64,000 nucleotides of DNA from Sialis fuliginosa (lineage: Eukaryota > Arthropoda > Insecta > Megaloptera > Sialidae). The notes below the pieces were generated by a model. The model saw nothing but the letters and a program-made list of their open reading frames with translations. It was not told the DNA's origin and did not search any database. Both the position numbers and the translations under genes were made by a program. This document shows positions 61,297-64,000 of this stretch, one piece after another; position 1 is the first letter of the stretch, and each line of letters starts with the position of its first letter. The stretch covers positions 35,960,001 through 36,024,000 of the forward strand of contig OY540810.1 in NCBI GenBank assembly GCA_961205875.1, read 5' to 3'.

Positions 61297-64000
61297 TTAC
61301 TCTGGAAGTAAATCATCACCTAATTCTTCGTCACCAAAATCTTCATCCAAAGGTTTGCCGGCAGATGTTCTAGGTCGCAGTTCCATTGGACCTAATGGAT
61401 CTGAATAACTTGCATCTGTAAATACAATACATGTTTAGATTATCGTTTTAATTTATTTATAATTAATTTGATATTTACCAATTGATAGTTGAGAAAATAT
61501 TTCAGATTTTAAAACTTGATCTTCCATTAAACTTGATATTCGAGGAAGCTGTTTAGAAGTTTTGTTTATTTGTTGAGGGCTACCGCGATCATTACTTTGT
61601 CCAGAACCTCCACGTGAAGATAATCCACTACCAGAACGACGTGAAGCTACAAGAATACAAAAAATTAGCTCTATAAATATTAACATTTATAGAGCTAATT
61701 TTTTGTAACCTAACCTAACCTAACCCTAATAGATTATTTTATTACTTGTTGTTCCAGGACGTGATGTACTTGGTCTACTGCTACTTATCCGTTCTCTTAC
61801 TTCTTTATTTTTTTCAAGTTTTTTCAACTCCAAAGAATATTCAGCCGCTTCTTTTAAACCTAAATCTGTACAAATACGTATCAAATATCTCAATGAATCT
61901 TCATTATCAGGAAAATTATTATGAACATCTTCATATATTTTAAGAGCCTTCTGTAAATTGCCTGTTTGTCGATAACAGTTAGCTACCAGCAGCCTCCATT
62001 TTGGTTCGCCTGGTTGAAGTAAAGCAGCTTTTTCGAAATAATACAATGCCTTCTCAGCAACATGTAAATCAATATAATATGAACCTAACCAATTGATGAC
62101 ATTGAAGTCCGATGGGTAAAATCTGAAAGCCTAAAAAGTTTATTTTTTAAATATTTTAAAAATAAAATAATGTTATTAAAAAATACCTCAGAGTAATAAT
62201 TATAGGCTAACTGCGTTTCATGTAATTTCTCTTGTATTTCTGCTAGAGCCGTTAACAAACCTGGTGCAGCCGGACAAGCACTCAATGCTTCATTATATAA
62301 TACAGCAGCTGCATCTAAATCATTTTGTAGTTGAAGCACTTGTCCAGCTTGATATTGAACCCACGGTGACATTGGTACATTCGTATTTACTTGAGAGAAA
62401 CACTCCTGTGCTTCATCTAACTCAGAGTTTTGTTTATGTAATAAACCTAAAATGTATATTGAATTATTATTAAAATATATCGTTTCGAGTAAATATTTTT
62501 TATATAACATACCAAGATTGTAAAATGCTTCTACAGAACTTTGATCTATCTCTGAAGCGTGCAGAAAATATTCTTTAGCTTTATCTTTGTTTCCTTTTAC
62601 AAGTTCAACACAACCAACGTTTACTAATCCGTAACCTTTATAATCATGTGATTCTATCGCCAATTGCGCATATCTTTCTGCATTTGTTAAATCGTTTTGC
62701 TGAAAAATTCAATTTTATTAAATAAATAAATATGACAATTAATTTGCTAATTCTTACTAAAAAATAAATAAAAGATAAATTTGTAGCTGCTGCACCAGCA
62801 ATTTTATTTTCTTGTTTTTCGAAACCTTTTAAAGTTTCAATTGCTTGTTGTAGATCTCGATTTTTAAGGAACATAATTGCTTTATTTATTTCTAGGTTTC
62901 CTGCTAGTTCAGAGTAGTTAGAAACCTTTACAGCTTCAATGCACCATTCATATCCTGAAAAAATTACATCTTTTTAATAGAACACTTATCTATGAGAAAT
63001 TAGTTGCTAAAAAACAATTGCCTGTGGATATATTTTCCTCTATAACTGGTGCTATCAATTTAACAGCCATCAAAATAATATTTTCAGCATCAGTTCGCAT
63101 TTTAGCTTCATACTTTGATAAACGATCATCTTGAATTACTTTATGAACTGGATCTTGGTCAATATTATTCTACAAAATATAAATTTTCGAAATTATAATT
63201 TTATTTTAAAATAATTATATAAAAAAAACTTTACAATTTGTCCAGTAATAAATTTTTCTTCTTCGTCGATATCAAGTTGTATATCAAGAATCATAGTCAA
63301 TGCTCGTTTCATTTTGTCTTTATCACCTAAAGCATAATAACACAGCAAAAGATGAAAACCCGTTTGAAAACTCGGCTGTTCCGTCATGATATATTCAAAA
63401 TTAACACAAGCTTCTTCATATTTTGCCACCTTTACCAATAAAATTCCAATATTATGCATTATTTTTATTCTTAATTCATTGTGCGTGGTTGGTATTTGAT
63501 CCATTGCCATTTTAAAAAACTTGACTGCTTTTGGAAAATGGCCTAATTTATAATATACAATTCCCATGTTAATTTTTATTCGGTTGGCGTTTGGAAACAT
63601 GCGGTTTTTTACCAACAGTTGATACGTTTTTATAGCTTCAGTATATAATTCGTTTGATGTATATTGGTTTGCAAGATTGAATAGAACCTATTAAAAATAA
63701 ATTATGTTGAATATTTATATCATTTTATAAATATGTATATGAATACATTCATATATAGTATTATTTTTAAAAAACATGACGCTTTGAATTTTGAATATCA
63801 CTTACATACCATGTATGTTAAATCCATATTCTGACTATCTCCCAAACCAGCTTGTTCTTGTAATCGCAATAAACTGCGCTCTTTTGTTGATGCTTCTTTT
63901 GCTAAAGAAAGTGATTTTTGTTTATTACCAGACGAATTTGCTATGATTGAAGTTTCAATCAACTTCATTATCGCATTTTCTATAGCTTTAATTTTAGTTT
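61297..64000 (-). CDS. IFT88: Intraflagellar transport protein 88 (3' part)
   Basis: Nine exons seen on the minus strand, 5' end outside the window: >64000-63810, 63687-63235, 63169-63022, 62954-62758, 62699-62513, 62446-62187, 62130-61746, 61646-61479, 61415-61297; about 701 residues, phases all consistent. Tandem TPR motifs run through most of it (for example VLFNLANQY, YEWCIEAVK, AAATNLSFIY, VINWLGSYYIDLHVAEKALY, YFEKAALLQPGEPKWRLLVA). The Ser/Arg-rich tail leads to the diagnostic terminus DPLGP...DEDFGDEELGDDLLPE. IFT88 is an IFT-B complex core subunit needed to build cilia; in insects that means sensory neurons and, in some, sperm. Introns are short (62-110 bp for most). One intron has a GC donor (63021-63020). 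Absent from the window: the N-terminal exons. Confidence 0.96.
61657..61706. repeat. Perfect 22-bp hairpin in an IFT88 intron
   Basis: Arms 61657-61678 and 61685-61706 are exact reverse complements (core TTAGCTCTATAAAT), separated by a 6-base loop. The intron is only 99 bases (61647-61745), so the hairpin fills half of it, next to the acceptor side on the minus strand. Confidence 0.85.
61706..61729 (-). repeat. TTAGG repeat tract (telomere-type word)
   Basis: On the minus strand: TTAGGG followed by three further TTAGG/TTAG units, directly beside the hairpin in the same IFT88 intron. TTAGG is the ancestral insect telomere repeat. With about four units inside a gene this is an interstitial tract, not a telomere. 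Confidence 0.7.

Noticed and set aside
61706-61729. Telomere or chromosome end
   Set aside because: Only about four TTAGG units and genes continue on both sides.

Overview
This is a strongly AT-rich stretch of an insect nuclear genome. The evidence is spliced genes with GT-AG introns, animal gene families with insect-type features (a basigin with the conserved ALWPFLGICAEV membrane segment, a secreted C-type lectin, a long-intron glycine-rich secreted protein), TTAGG repeats and many short insect-type transposon remnants. I cannot fix the insect order from sequence alone.

Layout. (1) 1-11.2 kb holds no gene that I can support; it carries a ~640-880 bp non-coding retroelement family, a snapback element with a hammerhead-like core, and other debris. 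(2) 11.6-45.4 kb (+) is one long gene for an unrecognised secreted protein. A TATA promoter and a tiny first exon (coding only Met-Arg) lie between two almost identical retroelement copies. After a 14 kb intron come three coding exons, then two alternative last exons: one gives a ~649 aa isoform with a QYGSPYQ tandem repeat, the other a ~262 aa isoform ending SDYY. Its introns are loaded with MITEs (hAT, Harbinger-like, foldback). (3) 45.4-48.7 kb is empty. (4) 49.0-51.7 kb (+) is basigin, six coding exons, 290 aa. (5) 51.7-57.4 kb is basigin 3' UTR/intergenic with a foldback MITE holding a tRNA-like B box, and a second MITE. (6) 57.4-58.7 kb (+) is a secreted C-type lectin, four exons, 244 aa. 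(7) 58.96-60.99 kb (-) is methionine aminopeptidase 1, six exons, 378 aa. (8) 61.30->64.0 kb (-) is the 3' two-thirds or more of IFT88, nine exons seen, running off the window.

The genes do not form a pathway: METAP1 (cytosolic N-terminal Met removal), IFT88 (ciliary transport), basigin (membrane glycoprotein, transporter chaperone) and the lectin (extracellular sugar binding) are neighbours only. The right 7 kb is compact, with short introns and ~200-300 bp between genes, and the left 48 kb is gene-poor. The least explained item is the secreted protein: furin site, a glycine-every-seven-residues segment, and alternative C-termini.
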